Positions 13,385-20,901 of a stretch of 20,901 nucleotides of DNA are shown here, piece by piece. The notes under the pieces are model-generated. The model saw nothing but the letters and a program-made list of their open reading frames with translations. It was not told the DNA's origin and did not search any database. Each line of letters begins with the position of its first letter. Within the stretch, counting starts at the first letter, position 1. Origin of the DNA: JAWAFD01 sp964467175 (GTDB lineage: Archaea; Micrarchaeota; Micrarchaeia; Anstonellales; J096). The stretch spans positions 1-20,901 of the forward strand of contig CAYXNY010000009.1 in assembly GCA_964467175.1 (NCBI GenBank). Reading direction: 5' to 3'. The position numbers and the translations under genes were made by a program.

Positions 13385-14506
13385 CTAGCGCTTTTTTCCT
13401 GGTTTTTTCCCGGTTTTTCCAGGCTTCTCGGTTTTTCCGGCCTGGCCAGCCATGTATAGTGTGCGGGTCGGGAAAGGTATGGATATCCCTTCCTTCTGGA
13501 ATTCTTTGTATATCTTTTTCATTATAGAACTCGCCACCCCGAGCCGCTGGAGATAGTCCCTAACAAAAAACACTGCCTTTAAGGTGATGGCAAAATCGCC
13601 GAACTTGTCAACCCTTACGGAGGGCTCCTCTTTTGGGTCCATGCGCGGGTCTGTTTTTTGAACTTCTTTTATCGCTTTCAGAATAACGCTCTCAACTTTA
13701 TCAAGGTCGCTTCCGTATGCAACGCCAACCTCAATAACATGCCTCATCGGCTTTGTTGGTCCGAAGTAGTTTACTATTGTCTGCTCGGCCAGCACCTTAT
13801 TGGGAAGGACCACGAGCCTGTTGTCCCATGTAGTAAGCCTTGTGCTCCTCCACCCAACTTCCTCAACGCGGCCCTCCTCCCCTCCGACTTTTATGTAATC
13901 CCCGATTCTCACCGGTCTGTCTGCCAGAAGGTATATGCCTGCGAAGAAATTGGCGAGGGTATCCTGGAGAGCCAAACCGACAGCAAGCCCGGCAATACCC
14001 AAACCGGCCAAAGCAGGCGTGATGTCAACGCCAAGATAGCTGAGGGCAACTAGTACAGTAATTATGAGGAGGGTTATTCTAACTATATTTCTTATGAGAG
14101 GCATGTACTCCTCATCAAACTTCGTGTCTGTCGTGGGGGCGATTTCCTGTTCGTACCATTCCAGGGAGATATCAACAAACTTAGTCAAGGCGTAGCCTGC
14201 AAGCAGTATTGTGATGACTGCAAAAACAGTTGCAATAGGAATGCCGAAAACAGAAACTGCGCCGTAAACAATCCATATGGAGAGGTAGGCCGAAAGTATG
14301 ATTATAAAAAAGTTGAGTACGCCACTCAAACTTGCAAGGATCTTGTCGTCCAGCCTTGTTTTTGTTTTTTCCGTGACTTTTTTAGACATCGCAAACAGCG
14401 CTGCGAGGGCTATTCTAAAAAGAACCCACGCAACAGCAAACAGAACTATGGTTGCTGTAATCTGTCCTCCGGGTAGGGAGAGAAAAAATTCCATAAAAGC
14501 TATCAT
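13385..14506 (-). CDS. mscS: MscS-family mechanosensitive channel
   Basis: A 373-aa membrane protein. Predicted helices lie at about 16-40, 60-84, 88-110 and 138-160. The pore helix is Gly/Ala-rich (PALAGLGIAGLAVGLALQDT) and is followed by ANFFAGIYLLADRPVRIGDYI, the MscS signature leading into the beta domain (GRVEEVGWRSTRLTTWDNRL, VVLPNK). The C-terminal alpha/beta domain ends before a Lys/Gly/Pro-rich tail (GKTEKPGKTGKKPGKKR). MscS channels release solutes on hypo-osmotic shock. The ATG at 14506 fits a leaderless start; ATG 14494 is possible. The tail resembles a nucleic-acid- or lipid-binding patch, but its role is unknown. Confidence 0.93.
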   Translation of the reverse strand: MIAFMEFFLSLPGGQITATIVLFAVAWVLFRIALAALFAMSKKVTEKTKTRLDDKILASLSGVLNFFIIILSAYLSIWIVYGAVSVFGIPIATVFAVITILLAGYALTKFVDISLEWYEQEIAPTTDTKFDEEYMPLIRNIVRITLLIITVLVALSYLGVDITPALAGLGIAGLAVGLALQDTLANFFAGIYLLADRPVRIGDYIKVGGEEGRVEEVGWRSTRLTTWDNRLVVLPNKVLAEQTIVNYFGPTKPMRHVIEVGVAYGSDLDKVESVILKAIKEVQKTDPRMDPKEEPSVRVDKFGDFAITLKAVFFVRDYLQRLGVASSIMKKIYKEFQKEGISIPFPTRTLYMAGQAGKTEKPGKTGKKPGKKR

Positions 14507-14523
14507 GAAGAGAGCTTGAACAG

Positions 14524-14551
14524 AACATTTTAAAAATGTTTTAACTTTTAT
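14524..14551. promoter_or_regulatory. Divergent mscS / glyA promoter with palindrome
   Basis: AACATTTTAAAAATGTT (14524-14540) is a perfect 8-bp inverted repeat with a 1-nt centre. Its centre is about 26 bp from the mscS ATG, so it can be that gene's TATA box. TTTTAACTTTTATT (14539-14551) is placed about 26 bp before the glyA ATG. The palindrome could also bind a dimeric regulator; nothing here proves that. Confidence 0.45.
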
Positions 14552-14566
14552 TGCGTGGGGGATGGC

Positions 14567-15805
14567 ATGTATGAAGAAATAAGAAGAACGGATAGCGGCG
14601 CTTATGAAATTTTAATGAAAGAGCTCGAAAGACAGCAGAAGAGCCTTGGGTTGATTGCGAGCGAAAATTATGCGAGCAAGGCGGTGATGGAGGCAAGCGG
14701 GTGCATAATGACGAACAAGTATGCGGAGGGCTATCCCGGAAAAAGGTACTACGCCGGAAACATGTTTGTGGATGAGATGGAAACCCTTGCGATAGAAAGA
14801 GCGAAGAAGCTTTTTGGAGCCGAGCATGCAAACGTCCAGCCGCACGCGGGAGCAACCGCGAATTTTGCCGCATACCTCGCATTTCTCCAGCCGGGCGACA
14901 AAATAATGGGGCTCGCATTGGACCAGGGAGGACATCTTACGCATGGGTACAAAGTAAGCTTTTCAGGGAAATGGTTTGTTCCCGCGCCGTATTATTTAAG
15001 CAAAGAAACAGAGATGCTGGATTATGATATGATAAGAAAAAAGGCGATTGAAGAAAAGCCGAAGCTTATAATTGCAGGATACAGTGCCTATCCACGGCTC
15101 ATAGATTGGAGGGCTTTTAGGGAAATAGCAGATGAGGTTGGGGCGTATTTTATGGCGGATATCGCGCACATCGCAGGGTTAGTTGCAGGAGGAGTCCATC
15201 CCTCCCCGGTCCCCTACGCGGATGTCGTGACAACAACGACGCACAAAACATTGAGAGGGCCAAGGGGCGCTCTCATACTAACGAAAGAAAAGTATGCAAA
15301 GCAGGTGGACAGCGCTGTTTTTCCAGGAACGCAGGGCGGTCCGTTGGAAAACGCAATAGCTGCAAAAGCGGTGTGCTTTGAGGAAGCCCTCAAGCCGGAG
15401 TTTAAAGAATATGCAAAGAGGATAGTTGAAAATGCAAAGGCAATGGCCGACGAATTCGCCAGCTTGGGGTACAGGATTGTAAGCGGAGGGACGGACAACC
15501 ACCTCATGCTCATAGACCTTAGAAGCAAAAATATTACTGGTGTTGATGCGCAAACAGCGCTGGAAAAAGCAGACATCATAGCGAATAAGAACGGGATTCC
15601 TTACGACCCTCTCCCGCCAGTAAAAACAAGCGGGATAAGGATAGGAACTCCCATGGTGACGACAAGGGGGATGGGAAAGAGCGAAATGAAAGAGATCGCA
15701 AGAATGATACACCAGGTGCTTTCCAACATAAACGATGAGGGCGTCTGCGCGAAGGTAAGGGAAGAGGTGCATGAACTAACAGAAAAATTCCCGATATATG
15801 TATAG
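14567..15805 (+). CDS. glyA: Serine hydroxymethyltransferase
   Basis: PLP enzyme that interconverts serine and glycine using a tetrahydropterin one-carbon carrier. Over 412 aa it shows LGLIASENYAS (27-37), NKYAEGYPGKRYYAG (50-64), NVQPHAGATANF (89-100), ADIAHIAGLVAGG (197-209) and the PLP lysine in VVTTTTHKTLRGPRG (Lys227). Length is normal. The ATG at 14567 begins MYEEIRRTDSG. An in-frame GTG four codons upstream lies in a GTGGGGGA run that may act as SD. It is divergent from mscS and followed by an ACT-domain gene and, convergently, by glycyl-tRNA synthetase: a glycine-related neighbourhood. Identity is secure. Confidence 0.97.
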   Translation: MYEEIRRTDSGAYEILMKELERQQKSLGLIASENYASKAVMEASGCIMTNKYAEGYPGKRYYAGNMFVDEMETLAIERAKKLFGAEHANVQPHAGATANFAAYLAFLQPGDKIMGLALDQGGHLTHGYKVSFSGKWFVPAPYYLSKETEMLDYDMIRKKAIEEKPKLIIAGYSAYPRLIDWRAFREIADEVGAYFMADIAHIAGLVAGGVHPSPVPYADVVTTTTHKTLRGPRGALILTKEKYAKQVDSAVFPGTQGGPLENAIAAKAVCFEEALKPEFKEYAKRIVENAKAMADEFASLGYRIVSGGTDNHLMLIDLRSKNITGVDAQTALEKADIIANKNGIPYDPLPPVKTSGIRIGTPMVTTRGMGKSEMKEIARMIHQVLSNINDEGVCAKVREEVHELTEKFPIYV

Positions 15806-15816
15806 TTTTTTAAACA
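15806..15816 (+). promoter_or_regulatory. TATA-like box for the ACT-domain gene
   Basis: TTTTTTAAAC directly after the glyA stop is centred about 26 bp before the ATG at 15838. The ACT gene can therefore have its own leaderless transcript rather than depend only on glyA. Confidence 0.5.
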
Positions 15817-15837
15817 ATTCTTTGCAAAATAGACAAC

Positions 15838-16245
15838 ATGGTGTATATTATGAAGGAGGTAACAGTTGTTTCAAAAAATGAGATAGGCGCACTGGAAAGC
15901 GTTGCCTCAGCGCTGGGGGGAAGCGGAATAAACATAGAAACAATAACCGCGTACGCAAGAGAGCCGAATGAAGCGGTTTTTAGGATTGTTACAACCGATT
16001 CGGCAACAGCAAGGAAAATCCTTTCGAGAGTCCCGCATGTAAAAAGCGTGAGCGAGAGCGATATAATCGTTGTAAAAATGCCCAACCGACCAGGGGAGCT
16101 TGCAAAAATAACGAAAAAACTTTCAAAGAATGGCGTGAATTTGGAGAGTGCATACATCCTGAGCAAGGAAAAGGAGTATACAGAAGTCGCGCTAAAACCA
16201 ACAGATATGGATTTTGAAAAGGCAAAAAAAGTTCTTGGGCTTTAA
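15838..16245 (+). CDS. Tandem ACT-domain protein
   Basis: A 135-aa protein made of two ACT domains: MKEVTVVSKNEIGALESVAS (5-24) and VVKMPNRPGELAKITKKLSK (from about 79). The N[EIR]xG motif typical of ACT ligand loops is present in both. ACT domains bind amino acids and regulate enzymes or transporters; no catalytic or DNA-binding domain is fused here. It lies between glyA and glyS, suggesting a glycine or serine sensor, which is inference. The second Met (15850) is an alternative start. The stop overlaps the convergent glyS stop by 4 bp. Confidence 0.88.
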   Translation: MVYIMKEVTVVSKNEIGALESVASALGGSGINIETITAYAREPNEAVFRIVTTDSATARKILSRVPHVKSVSESDIIVVKMPNRPGELAKITKKLSKNGVNLESAYILSKEKEYTEVALKPTDMDFEKAKKVLGL

Positions 16246-17717
16246 CCCATTTTTCCCTCTTTTTTGTATTCTTCTATTTTTTGCGCCAGTTCGGTTATTT
16301 TTATCCTCTCCTGCTTTCCTGAGTTCCTAAACCTTATCGTCACTGTATCATCCTCTAGGGTTTGATAGTCTACCGTTACAGCGTACGGAATTCCTATCTC
16401 ATCCGCCCTCGCGTACCTCTTTCCTATGCTTCCGCTTTCCTGGTAATGCGCGTTGAAATTTTTTCTCAATCCGCCCGCAACCCTTTCGGCTTTTTCAGCA
16501 AGCCCATCCTTTTTCATGAGCGGGAATACTGCTACATCAAATGGCGCAATCTCCGGCTTAAAATCAAACCACTCCCAGTCCTTCTCCGCGCTTTTTTCCC
16601 TGAAACTGTGCTCAAGCAGGCAGAAAAAAAGCCTGTCCACGCCCATGGAAACCTCAAAAACATGTGGAATAAATTTTTTGTTATTTACAGCAACCTCCAT
16701 TTTCTGTCCGCTGAACCTCTCATGCTGGCCCAAATCATAATCCGTTCTGTAAGCATTTCCAGAAATTTCAATAATTCCATAGGATGTTTCAACCTCAAGG
16801 TCAACGTTTGATTTTGAGTAATGGGGTGTTTCATTTTCAAGGAGATGCCTGAACCACATTTTTTCCGGGCTCAGCCCCACGCGAACATAGTATTTCCATT
16901 GTTTTACTAGAAAGTACGCCATTATTTCGTTTGCATACCCTTCCTCAACAATTTCTTTCGCAGTCAGCCACTCTGGCTTCCCTTTCTTTTTCTGAGCCTC
17001 CCGTGAAAGGAAGCGTATTTTTTCGTTTTTTATTCCCTCAAACCCGTTTATTTTCTGCTCGTCCGGGTCAAAGAAATATTCGAGCTCCATCTGGGTGAAT
17101 TCCCTCAGCCTCACGAGCGCCTTTCTCGGGCTTATCTCGTTTCTGAAGCTTTTTCCTATCTGCGCGACAGCAAGCGGAAGCTTTGTTCCGTGGTTTCTGA
17201 AGATTCTCAGGAAGGAGGTGAAGATTCCCTGGGCTGTTTCAGGCCTGAGGTACCCTTTTTCTCCGTCCGCACCTATCTGAGTTGAGAACATAAGGTTTGA
17301 GAGAAACGGCTTTGAGAGGAGGCCTCCGCAGGAAGGGCATTTTATATTATTGTCAAAAATAAGCTTTTCCAGGCTTTGTATTTTTCCATCCCATTTTATA
17401 TTTAACCTTTCCTCAACCAAATGGTCCGCCCTAACTTTTTTATGGCATTTCTGGCACTCCACAACCGGGTCCGTGAATTCATCCACATGGCCGGATGCTT
17501 TGAAAACCATTTCGGGATTAACCACTGCTGTTTCAACCTCAAAAAAGCCCTCCTCCCGCACAAACATTTGCCTCCACAAATCTTCCAGCCTATTCTTTAT
17601 CATCTTCCCTGTGGGCCCGTATTCGTAAAAACCGGACTGGGCTCCGTAGATCTCGTTGCTCGGAAAGAAAAAGCTTCTTGTAAGCGCGAGTTCCATTATT
17701 CTTTCATACAGCTTCAT
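16242..17717 (-). CDS. glyS: Glycyl-tRNA synthetase (alpha2, class II)
   Basis: Charges tRNA-Gly. Over 491 aa it shows the N-terminal class II core YERIMELALTRSFFFPSNEI and GAQSGFYEYGPTG, a zinc-ribbon insert (Cys88/91, Cys127/130), RPETAQGIF (158-166), motif 2 FRNEISPRKALVRLREFTQ, motif 3 SMGVDRLFFCLLEH, and the anticodon-binding domain (APFDVAVFPLMKKDG; RYARADEIGIPYAVTVD). It is shorter than many archaeal GlyRS (about 570 aa), mainly through reduced insertions, and closer in size to compact bacterial alpha2 forms. The ATG at 17717 lies about 26 bp from TATA-like TTTTAAAC, fitting a leaderless message. Identity is secure. Confidence 0.97.
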   Translation of the reverse strand: MKLYERIMELALTRSFFFPSNEIYGAQSGFYEYGPTGKMIKNRLEDLWRQMFVREEGFFEVETAVVNPEMVFKASGHVDEFTDPVVECQKCHKKVRADHLVEERLNIKWDGKIQSLEKLIFDNNIKCPSCGGLLSKPFLSNLMFSTQIGADGEKGYLRPETAQGIFTSFLRIFRNHGTKLPLAVAQIGKSFRNEISPRKALVRLREFTQMELEYFFDPDEQKINGFEGIKNEKIRFLSREAQKKKGKPEWLTAKEIVEEGYANEIMAYFLVKQWKYYVRVGLSPEKMWFRHLLENETPHYSKSNVDLEVETSYGIIEISGNAYRTDYDLGQHERFSGQKMEVAVNNKKFIPHVFEVSMGVDRLFFCLLEHSFREKSAEKDWEWFDFKPEIAPFDVAVFPLMKKDGLAEKAERVAGGLRKNFNAHYQESGSIGKRYARADEIGIPYAVTVDYQTLEDDTVTIRFRNSGKQERIKITELAQKIEEYKKEGKMG

Positions 17718-17737
17718 GGTATTGTTTTTGGAATTAG

Positions 17738-17750
17738 GTTTAAAAGTATT
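17738..17750 (-). promoter_or_regulatory. TATA-like box for glyS
   Basis: The minus strand reads ATACTTTTAAAC, centred about 26 bp upstream of the glyS ATG at 17717. Confidence 0.5.
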
Positions 17751-17784
17751 TACTAAACTAAGAATGAACTGCGAAGCAACATAG

Positions 17785-17797
17785 ATATTTAAACATA
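17785..17797 (+). promoter_or_regulatory. TATA-like box for the 277-aa gene
   Basis: ATATTTAAACATA is centred about 27 bp before the ATG at 17818, where no SD is present, predicting a leaderless message. Unlike the shorter divergent gaps, this 100-bp gap has separate boxes for the two genes. Confidence 0.55.
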
Positions 17798-17817
17798 TTG
17801 TTAGAAATAATATATAT

Positions 17818-18651
17818 ATGGTAGCTGGGGTTGAAAGGAGAAAAACCAGTTCTAAGAGTTTTAGAGTGGAGATAGAAGCGCCCAGGAAGATAGCGGATTT
17901 TTTGAGGGGTCCGGTTCTCTCGGACGGAAACGATTATAAGCAGGATATAGAGAACATGGTCTCTGCGCTCTCTTTAAAAATGGAGAGCGAAGAAAGAGCC
18001 AGAGAATTGCTCTGCAAATATTTCAAAGAAGCAGAGCACGATCAAAGTTTGAAATATCTTTTTGATGACCGCGTGTTTTCAGCAATTACGAAAGTACTCG
18101 GCGGGGCATACCTAAAAACAACATACACTTATAAAGAGCTTGGGATTGATGAAGCGCTTTTTGAAAAGTTGAAAAAAATAGATGCGAAAAAATTTATGGA
18201 CAAGAAGCTTGTAATAAAAAGAATAGAAGAGGTTGCGGAGAAATTAAACGACCAACTGCTGTTTATTAGCGCTCTAAACCACCAGAGCGTGATAACGTAC
18301 GATGACTATGCAACGGCAAAATTGAGGATTAGAACAGTGAAGGTATTTCTTTCTAAATATGGCCTGAACGAAGTTTGCGATTTTTTGAAAATGGTTGATG
18401 AGATGCTTGGATCCAAGCTTGGCAGCAGGGAGGACAGGGTTGACGAGAAAAACAGGCGGATTCTCCATAGGATTTCTACTATTTTTCACAAATATGTTCT
18501 AGAGGATATGGCTATTGTTCTTGGTGAGCCTTGGAGCAGGATAATGGAACTGCTGATGGCGGATGAAAATAACCTCATTAAACTAGAGGGTTTAGACATA
18601 AAAATTGTGCAAAAAGAAATTGTGGAAAGGACTAAATCTAAAAATCCATGA
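17818..18651 (+). CDS. Uncharacterised 277-aa helical protein
   Basis: I do not recognise a family. The protein is predicted almost wholly helical and soluble, with no signal peptide, membrane segment, Cys cluster or nucleotide-binding motif. It opens with a basic stretch (VERRKTSSKSFRVEIEAPRK) and contains charge-rich helices (RIEEVAEKLNDQLLFISALN; KLRIRTVKVFLSKYGLNEV). It ends GEPWSRIMELLMADENNLIK and a short basic tail. The ATG at 17818 is supported by TATA spacing. It is divergent from glyS, and its last 14 bp overlap the endonuclease Q 3' end. Intact length and promoter context argue it is real; a DNA- or RNA-associated role is only a guess from the basic N-terminus. Confidence 0.78.
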   Translation: MVAGVERRKTSSKSFRVEIEAPRKIADFLRGPVLSDGNDYKQDIENMVSALSLKMESEERARELLCKYFKEAEHDQSLKYLFDDRVFSAITKVLGGAYLKTTYTYKELGIDEALFEKLKKIDAKKFMDKKLVIKRIEEVAEKLNDQLLFISALNHQSVITYDDYATAKLRIRTVKVFLSKYGLNEVCDFLKMVDEMLGSKLGSREDRVDEKNRRILHRISTIFHKYVLEDMAIVLGEPWSRIMELLMADENNLIKLEGLDIKIVQKEIVERTKSKNP

Positions 18652-19879
18652 GGCTTTTCTGTTTTTTTCTTTCATCGCCTCCTTCCTCTTTTCCTTCCTC
18701 TTTTTCATCTAAAATCAGCTCTCCAAAAAACCCATCATATCCCGGCCTCCACCTAACCTCTCCTCTGTTCGCTTTTATTATTGCGTCTGCAATTTCAGGA
18801 GAGGTTGCGAGCCTTATCGCATCCTCTTTCATTTCATAAACAGTGAACTCGCTTCCAAAGTACCGAACAATTTTTTCGTATACTCCTTGGACTGAGTTGG
18901 AGGTTTCAGGTTTTTTTAGTGCTTTCGAAATTACCGTGGGTAAAGGAACGATATGCCGGAATGGAACTGCGTTTTCCGGCTTGAAGCCGAACTTTCTGTC
19001 CGCCAGCTCATACACCCTATGGAGAACACCTATGGTTAGCATACGCCTGCATACGGGGCAGATGTTTTTGTGCTTTATCGCTTCTTCCGGATGCATAACA
19101 ACATTGCAGTTTCTATGGCCATCGTAGTAGTACTTTCCCTCTTCAGGATAGAATTCGTATGTTTTCACAAAACCTTTTCTCGTTTTTATAGCGTTGATTA
19201 TTCCGCTGTAGCTTACTTCGCAGTCAAAAAGGTTTCCTTCCCTTCCAAGCTTTTGGGGGCTGTGGCAGTCGCTGTTGCTGACCAAAGAGTATTTGTCTAT
19301 TTTTGAAACCATCCAGTTCATCGCAGGGTCGCTGCTCAAGCCGGTTTCCAGGGCAACTATCCGTTCTGTCTTTCCATCGAACGCCTCCTCAACAGAATCA
19401 AAACCTGTTTTTGAGCCGAAAATTCCGAACCAAGGGGTCCAGGCATGCGCCGGAATTAAGAAAACATCTTTTAGTTTTGAAACGATGTCTGCAAGCTCGG
19501 CCAAACTCATGTTCAGAGTGGGCCTTCCATCGCTCTCCAAGTCGCCGAATTTTTTTATTTCATCGTTGAACTGCTGGGCAATTTCAAAGGAAGGCACGAG
19601 GACGACCGTGTGAACCTTTCTTGTCTTTCCTTTCCCCTCAAAAACATTGCTCACCTCGGCTGTTAGAAGGAATTTCGTTCCTTCATACTCGAACAGCCCG
19701 TTTTCAAGAGAAAACATTTTTCCCTTCAATTCCTTCAGCCATTTTGGATGGGTGAAATCTCCTGTGCCGAGCACTTCTATTCCTTTTATCTTCGCCCACT
19801 TAGAATAGCCGTCGAGGTCTGCGTTTATGCTCGTCGCCCTGGAATACTTTGAGTGGATGTGCAAATCCGCAATGAACAT
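18638..19879 (-). CDS. endoQ: Endonuclease Q (PHP-domain DNA repair nuclease)
   Basis: EndoQ cleaves DNA 5' of deaminated bases such as hypoxanthine and uracil, and of abasic sites. The 413-aa protein (ATG 19879) has PHP metal motifs DLHIHSKYS (5-13), GTGDFTHP (38-45), PAHAWTPWFG (143-152) and SNSDCHSP (201-208). A zinc site follows (Cys258, then ICPVCRRMLTIGV with Cys274/277), then FRHIVPLPTVI and the C-terminal VRWRPGYDGFFGEL typical of the TIGR00375/EndoQ family. The frame is open 16 codons further, but MFIADLHIH matches the family N-terminus and sits about 26 bp from the TATA region. It is divergent from guaAB by 50 bp. EndoQ is found in Thermococcales, some methanogens and other archaea. 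Family confident; activity inferred from homology. Confidence 0.9.
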   Translation of the reverse strand: MFIADLHIHSKYSRATSINADLDGYSKWAKIKGIEVLGTGDFTHPKWLKELKGKMFSLENGLFEYEGTKFLLTAEVSNVFEGKGKTRKVHTVVLVPSFEIAQQFNDEIKKFGDLESDGRPTLNMSLAELADIVSKLKDVFLIPAHAWTPWFGIFGSKTGFDSVEEAFDGKTERIVALETGLSSDPAMNWMVSKIDKYSLVSNSDCHSPQKLGREGNLFDCEVSYSGIINAIKTRKGFVKTYEFYPEEGKYYYDGHRNCNVVMHPEEAIKHKNICPVCRRMLTIGVLHRVYELADRKFGFKPENAVPFRHIVPLPTVISKALKKPETSNSVQGVYEKIVRYFGSEFTVYEMKEDAIRLATSPEIADAIIKANRGEVRWRPGYDGFFGELILDEKEEGKEEGGDERKKQKSLMDF

Positions 19880-19898
19880 GAACAGGTTGGATGAGAAA

Positions 19899-19915
19899 AC
19901 ATTTAAAATATAAAT
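19899..19915. promoter_or_regulatory. Near-symmetric TATA region, endoQ / guaAB
   Basis: ATTTAAAATATAAAT (19901-19915) fills the centre of the 50-bp gap. Both start codons (19879 minus, 19930 plus) lie about 26 bp from its middle, so a single AT block can direct leaderless transcription both ways. Confidence 0.55.
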
Positions 19916-19929
19916 GGGAAAATTCACGC

Positions 19930-20880
19930 ATGTTCAATCCTGAAGAAGCTGTTAAGGAAGCGGTTGAGGAGATAAGGAAAAGGGTTGGAAAAAGAAGGGC
20001 GATAGTTGCTGTGAGCGGAGGAGTGGATTCCATGACCGCCGCTACCCTCGCCGCAAAAGCAGGGGTAGATTTTGAGGGATTTTTCGTTGATACCGGCTTC
20101 GCTAGAAAGAACGAGGCAAAGGAGATTGAAGAGGTTTGCAAAAAGGTCGGAATACCTGTAAAAATAATAGACGCGCGCGAAAAATTTTTGGCAAAACTGG
20201 AAGGAGAAAGCGACCCGGAGAAGAAAAGGAAAAAAATCGGCGAATTGTTCATAAGAATATTTGAAAATGAAGCGAGAAAGTTTAGTGCAAAGGTTCTTAT
20301 ACAGGGAACGATCGCGCCGGACTGGATAGAGAGCGGTGGGATGGGAAGGGATACCATAAAGAGCCACCACAATGTCGGCGGGCTGCCTGAGGGAATGGAG
20401 ATGGAGCTTTGCGAACCTCTTAGAGAGTACTACAAGCATGAGGTAAGGGAGATTGCAAAATTCCTTGGGCTTCCGGCTCATGTTTATGAAAGGCAGCCGT
20501 TCCCAGGACCTGGGCTCGCTGTAAGAGTTGTTGGGGAGATTACGAGGGAGAAGGTTGAAATCGTTAGGGAAGCCTGCGCCATTGTTGAGGAAGAGATAGA
20601 TAAAGCTGTAAAAGAAGGGAAGATGGAAAGGCCATGGCAGTACTTTGCAGCCATCCTTCCTGTAAAAACCGTCGGAGTCGCCGGGGATGAGAGGGTGTAT
20701 AAATGGACCGTTGTTGTGAGGGCTGTTGGAAGCTTGGATGGAATGACTGCAAATTTTGTTTATCTACCAAAAGAGGTTATGCAGAGCATTTCAACAAGGA
20801 TAACGAACGAGATAAGGGCTGTGGGAAGAGTAGTGTATGATATAACAAATAAACCGCCCGGAACAATAGAGTATGAGTAG
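19930..20880 (+). CDS. guaAB: GMP synthase subunit B (ATP pyrophosphatase)
   Basis: Amination subunit of archaeal two-part GMP synthase, converting XMP to GMP with ammonia from the separate glutaminase subunit. Over 316 aa it shows the PP-loop VAVSGGVDSMTAA (SGGVDS at 29-34), VLIQGTIAPDWIESGG, IKSHHNVGGLPEGM, EPLREYYKHEVREIAKFLGL, RQPFPGPGLAVRV and the C-terminal VYDITNKPPGTIEYE, all diagnostic. The frame extends upstream to 19891, but MFNPEEAV is the natural start and fits the TATA spacing. The glutaminase partner guaAA is not in the window. Twenty-one bases follow the stop, with a short T-run (CTCTTTTTGG) that may be a weak terminator. Confidence 0.96.
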   Translation: MFNPEEAVKEAVEEIRKRVGKRRAIVAVSGGVDSMTAATLAAKAGVDFEGFFVDTGFARKNEAKEIEEVCKKVGIPVKIIDAREKFLAKLEGESDPEKKRKKIGELFIRIFENEARKFSAKVLIQGTIAPDWIESGGMGRDTIKSHHNVGGLPEGMEMELCEPLREYYKHEVREIAKFLGLPAHVYERQPFPGPGLAVRVVGEITREKVEIVREACAIVEEEIDKAVKEGKMERPWQYFAAILPVKTVGVAGDERVYKWTVVVRAVGSLDGMTANFVYLPKEVMQSISTRITNEIRAVGRVVYDITNKPPGTIEYE

Positions 20881-20901
20881 GATTAAGCTCTTTTTGGTAC
20901 G

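Noticed and set aside
19880..19927. Longer N-terminus for endonuclease Q
   Set aside because: It would run across the shared promoter; the family starts directly with the DLHIHS segment.

Overview
The window is typical archaeal housekeeping DNA. It carries Orc1/Cdc6, RNA polymerase Rpo7 with Spt4 and Spt5, the SecE translocon subunit, EF-1beta, the amidotransferase subunit GatE, ribosomal proteins uL11 and eS26, FtsZ with SepF, and endonuclease Q. TATA-like boxes sit about 26 bp upstream of many start codons, and Shine-Dalgarno (SD) sites appear mainly at internal genes, which is also archaeal. Very tight packing, short proteins and broken-up classical operons suggest a small-genome lineage, possibly DPANN; that placement is an inference.

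Layout. 1-1279 (-): sepF followed by a 3'-truncated RNase Z. 1340-2548 (+): orc1/cdc6. 2552-4520 (-): a five-gene unit, rpo7-spt4-metallophosphoesterase-eS26-DUF1805. 4590-5819 (+): phosphohexomutase. 5809-6774 (-): unrecognised 321-aa protein. 6827-10701 (+): gatE, uL11 and a secreted or membrane beta-propeller protein. 10652-11062 (-): a 49-aa four-knuckle zinc-ribbon protein and EF-1beta. 11121-11194 (+): tRNA-Arg(GCG), followed by an unusual tandem array built from its own 3' end (to 11460). 11511-13378 (+): ftsZ-secE-spt5. 13385-14506 (-): MscS channel. 14567-16245 (+): serine hydroxymethyltransferase and a double-ACT protein. 16242-17717 (-): glycyl-tRNA synthetase. 17818-18651 (+): unrecognised 277-aa protein. 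18638-19879 (-): endonuclease Q. 19930-20880 (+): GMP synthase ATP-pyrophosphatase subunit.

The genes serve transcription (Rpo7/Spt4/Spt5), translation and tRNA charging (GatE, GlyRS, tRNA-Arg, RNase Z, uL11, eS26, EF-1beta), replication and repair (Orc1/Cdc6, EndoQ) and division (FtsZ and its membrane anchor SepF). SHMT, the ACT protein and GlyRS form a glycine-centred cluster.

The most unusual element is the 11172-11460 array. The tRNA T-arm and acceptor 3' strand plus downstream DNA is tandemly repeated, giving four copies of the tRNA 3' end, and the two distal copies carry the same hairpin insert. Two other window-wide patterns stand out. Several divergent pairs share one near-symmetric TATA region placed for leaderless transcription both ways. 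Every convergent pair overlaps or is separated by at most 6 bp. No mobile-element gene, CRISPR array or rRNA was seen, and no gene-free stretch exceeds about 300 bp apart from the repeat/leader region at 11195-11510.
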